64,000 nt of DNA, from contig NZ_JAENBO010000001.1 in NCBI RefSeq assembly GCF_016481305.1, positions 310,001 to 374,000 of the forward strand. The letters are read 5' to 3'. The translations under genes were made by a program, and so were the position numbers. The notes beneath the pieces were generated by a model. The model was not told where the DNA came from, ran no database searches, and saw only the letters and a list, made by a program, of their open reading frames with translations. Positions 62,824-64,000 of the stretch are shown here, piece after piece; within the stretch, counting starts at the first letter, position 1, and every line of letters starts with the position of its first letter. The DNA is from Streptococcus pacificus. GTDB lineage: Bacteria > Bacillota > Bacilli > Lactobacillales > Streptococcaceae.

Positions 62824-64000
62824 ATGACGTTAAAGATTGCTTTACTAGGTTTTGGGACAGTTGCTAGTGGTGTTCCTCTCATACTTGAACAAAATAGTGA
62901 AAAAATAAACCAATTGACACAAAAATCAATTAGTATTTCAAAAATATTGGTGAGAGATGAACAGGAAAAATCTCGATTAATGGCTCTAGGACACAATTAC
63001 CACTTTGTTACTGACATTGAAGAGATATTAGCAGATGAAGAGATTTCAGTAGTGGTCGAATTAATAGGACGTATTGAACCAGCAAAAACCTTTATTACAA
63101 AAGCCTTAGAAAGCAAAAAACATGTTGTTTCTGCCAACAAAGATCTAATCGCTCTACATGACAAGGAATTACTTGCTATTGCTCGTCAAAACAAGGTCTC
63201 CTTTTACTATGAAGCAGCTGTTGCCGGTGGGATTCCCATTTTAAGAACACTATCACAATCATTAATTTCTGATAAAATCACCAGAGTATTGGGTGTTTTA
63301 AATGGCACTTCTAATTTTATGCTTACTAAGATGGTTGAAGAAGGCTGGACCTATGAAAAGGCTCTTCAAACTGCCCAAGAATTAGGCTATGCTGAAAGCG
63401 ATCCAACCAACGACGTGGAAGGGATTGATGCTGCCTATAAACTAGTCATCCTCTCTCAATTTGCTTTTGGAATGACCATTGATTACAAAGATGTGATTCA
63501 TCAAGGGATTACAAGCATCACTCCTCAGGATGTGACCTATGCCCAAACTCATGGGTATGTGATTAAATTGGTAGGCTCTATCGAAGAAACAAAAAGTGGT
63601 CTAGCCGTTGAAGTTGCGCCATCTTTCTTACCTGAAAACCATCCTTTGGCTAGGGTTAATGATGTGATGAATGCTGTTTATATTGAATCGATTGGTATTG
63701 GTGAGTCAATGTATTATGGTCCTGGTGCTGGACAAAAACCAACAGCAACATCAGTGGTTGCTGATTTAATGACACTTAGTAATGAAGTGGCAACAGTGGG
63801 TGAAGCAAAATTATTCAATAACTTTAACAGACCAACAAAAATAGCCAAACTTGAAGACAATCAATCAGCTTACTATTTCTCAATTGCTCTATCATCTGGT
63901 GACAAAGTTGCATTAACAGACTTCCTTAAAAACGAAGGCATAACAGTTAAAGAATTTGAACTTGAAAAGTCATCTAATGACGAAACCCTAGCAATGATTA
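62824..64000 (+). CDS. hom: Homoserine dehydrogenase (3' end cut off)
   Basis: The frame is open to the window end, giving 392 visible residues of a usual ~425. It has the Rossmann motif ALLGFGTVASGV, SANKDLIA, the GGIPILRTL region, NGTSNFML and the catalytic Lys/Asp stretch ESDPTNDVEGIDAAYKL. It reduces aspartate semialdehyde to homoserine for Thr and Met synthesis. The C-terminal part appears to contain an ACT domain beginning near YYFSIALSSGDK. Confidence 0.93.
   Translation, partial: MTLKIALLGFGTVASGVPLILEQNSEKINQLTQKSISISKILVRDEQEKSRLMALGHNYHFVTDIEEILADEEISVVVELIGRIEPAKTFITKALESKKHVVSANKDLIALHDKELLAIARQNKVSFYYEAAVAGGIPILRTLSQSLISDKITRVLGVLNGTSNFMLTKMVEEGWTYEKALQTAQELGYAESDPTNDVEGIDAAYKLVILSQFAFGMTIDYKDVIHQGITSITPQDVTYAQTHGYVIKLVGSIEETKSGLAVEVAPSFLPENHPLARVNDVMNAVYIESIGIGESMYYGPGAGQKPTATSVVADLMTLSNEVATVGEAKLFNNFNRPTKIAKLEDNQSAYYFSIALSSGDKVALTDFLKNEGITVKEFELEKSSNDETLAMI

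Overview
The window comes from a low-GC Firmicute, almost certainly a Streptococcus, and the content fits the pyogenic group best. Evidence for this is the pepT-ebsA-fer-lysM-cmk-infC-rpmI-rplT gene order, a GlnP transporter subunit with two fused binding domains, a PerR/PmtA pair, YSIRK/LPXTG surface proteins, GBS_Bsp-like repeat proteins, and a type II-A CRISPR system resembling S. thermophilus CRISPR1. I do not assign a species. No rRNA or tRNA gene was seen. Both window edges cut genes: a CHAP-domain surface hydrolase on the left and homoserine dehydrogenase on the right.

Layout. 0-4.3 kb: two neighbouring secreted cell-wall hydrolases share GBS_Bsp-like repeat triplets but carry different catalytic domains (CHAP and Amidase_3). 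4.3-10.8 kb: housekeeping genes (pepT, ebsA-like, ferredoxin, LysM protein, cmk, the infC-rpmI-rplT operon with an L20-type leader, lepA). 10.8-13.5 kb: a CstR-type persulfide regulator divergent from a rhodanese / CoA-persulfide reductase / rhodanese operon. 13.6-22.1 kb: a DUF2974 hydrolase, a DUF4044 microprotein, obgE, a 52-residue protein, glnPQ, uvrB and a NUDIX gene. 22.2-29.3 kb: a complete type II-A CRISPR-Cas locus (cas9, tracrRNA, cas1, cas2, long csn2, leader and a 17-spacer array). 29.5-34 kb: perR, pmtA with an overlapping 59-residue membrane protein, pyrD and gpmA. 34.2-37.9 kb: a large LPXTG adhesin with isopeptide-type domains and three 330-bp SdrD-like repeats. 38-44.1 kb: a formate/nitrite channel, then pbp2b-recR-ddl-murF for peptidoglycan synthesis. 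44.2-49.6 kb: a 1803-residue wall-anchored sialidase with a perfect cre site. 49.8-54.6 kb: a cysteine-less isochorismatase-like protein, rplJL with an L10 leader, an SdpR/SdpI-like pair, an F420-reductase-like protein and nanE. 54.8-60.9 kb: the operon linking lipoylation with ADP-ribosylation (LipL-like, OYE, LLM, GcvH-L, macrodomain, SirTM, LplA2). 61-64 kb: a PNPOx-like protein behind a hairpin-rich leader, a polysaccharide deacetylase, and hom.

How the parts work together. The CRISPR locus looks intact and functional: the catalytic residues of Cas9 are present, the tracrRNA has a good promoter, anti-repeat and terminator, and the array has a consensus promoter. The lipoyl operon keeps the signature residues of the GcvH-L / SirTM / MacroD system: Asp27 and Lys56 of GcvH-L, and Asn118 and Gln137 of SirTM. 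The sialidase and NanE point to use of host sialic acid under carbon catabolite control. The less familiar signals are regulatory. They include a duplicated 20-bp operator bracketing the sdpR promoter with a partial copy near the next gene, a duplicated ribosome-binding/start block before uvrB, a probably leaderless ferredoxin gene, a 13-bp hairpin at the start of the tracrRNA, and a string of hairpins near 61.1-61.2 kb.
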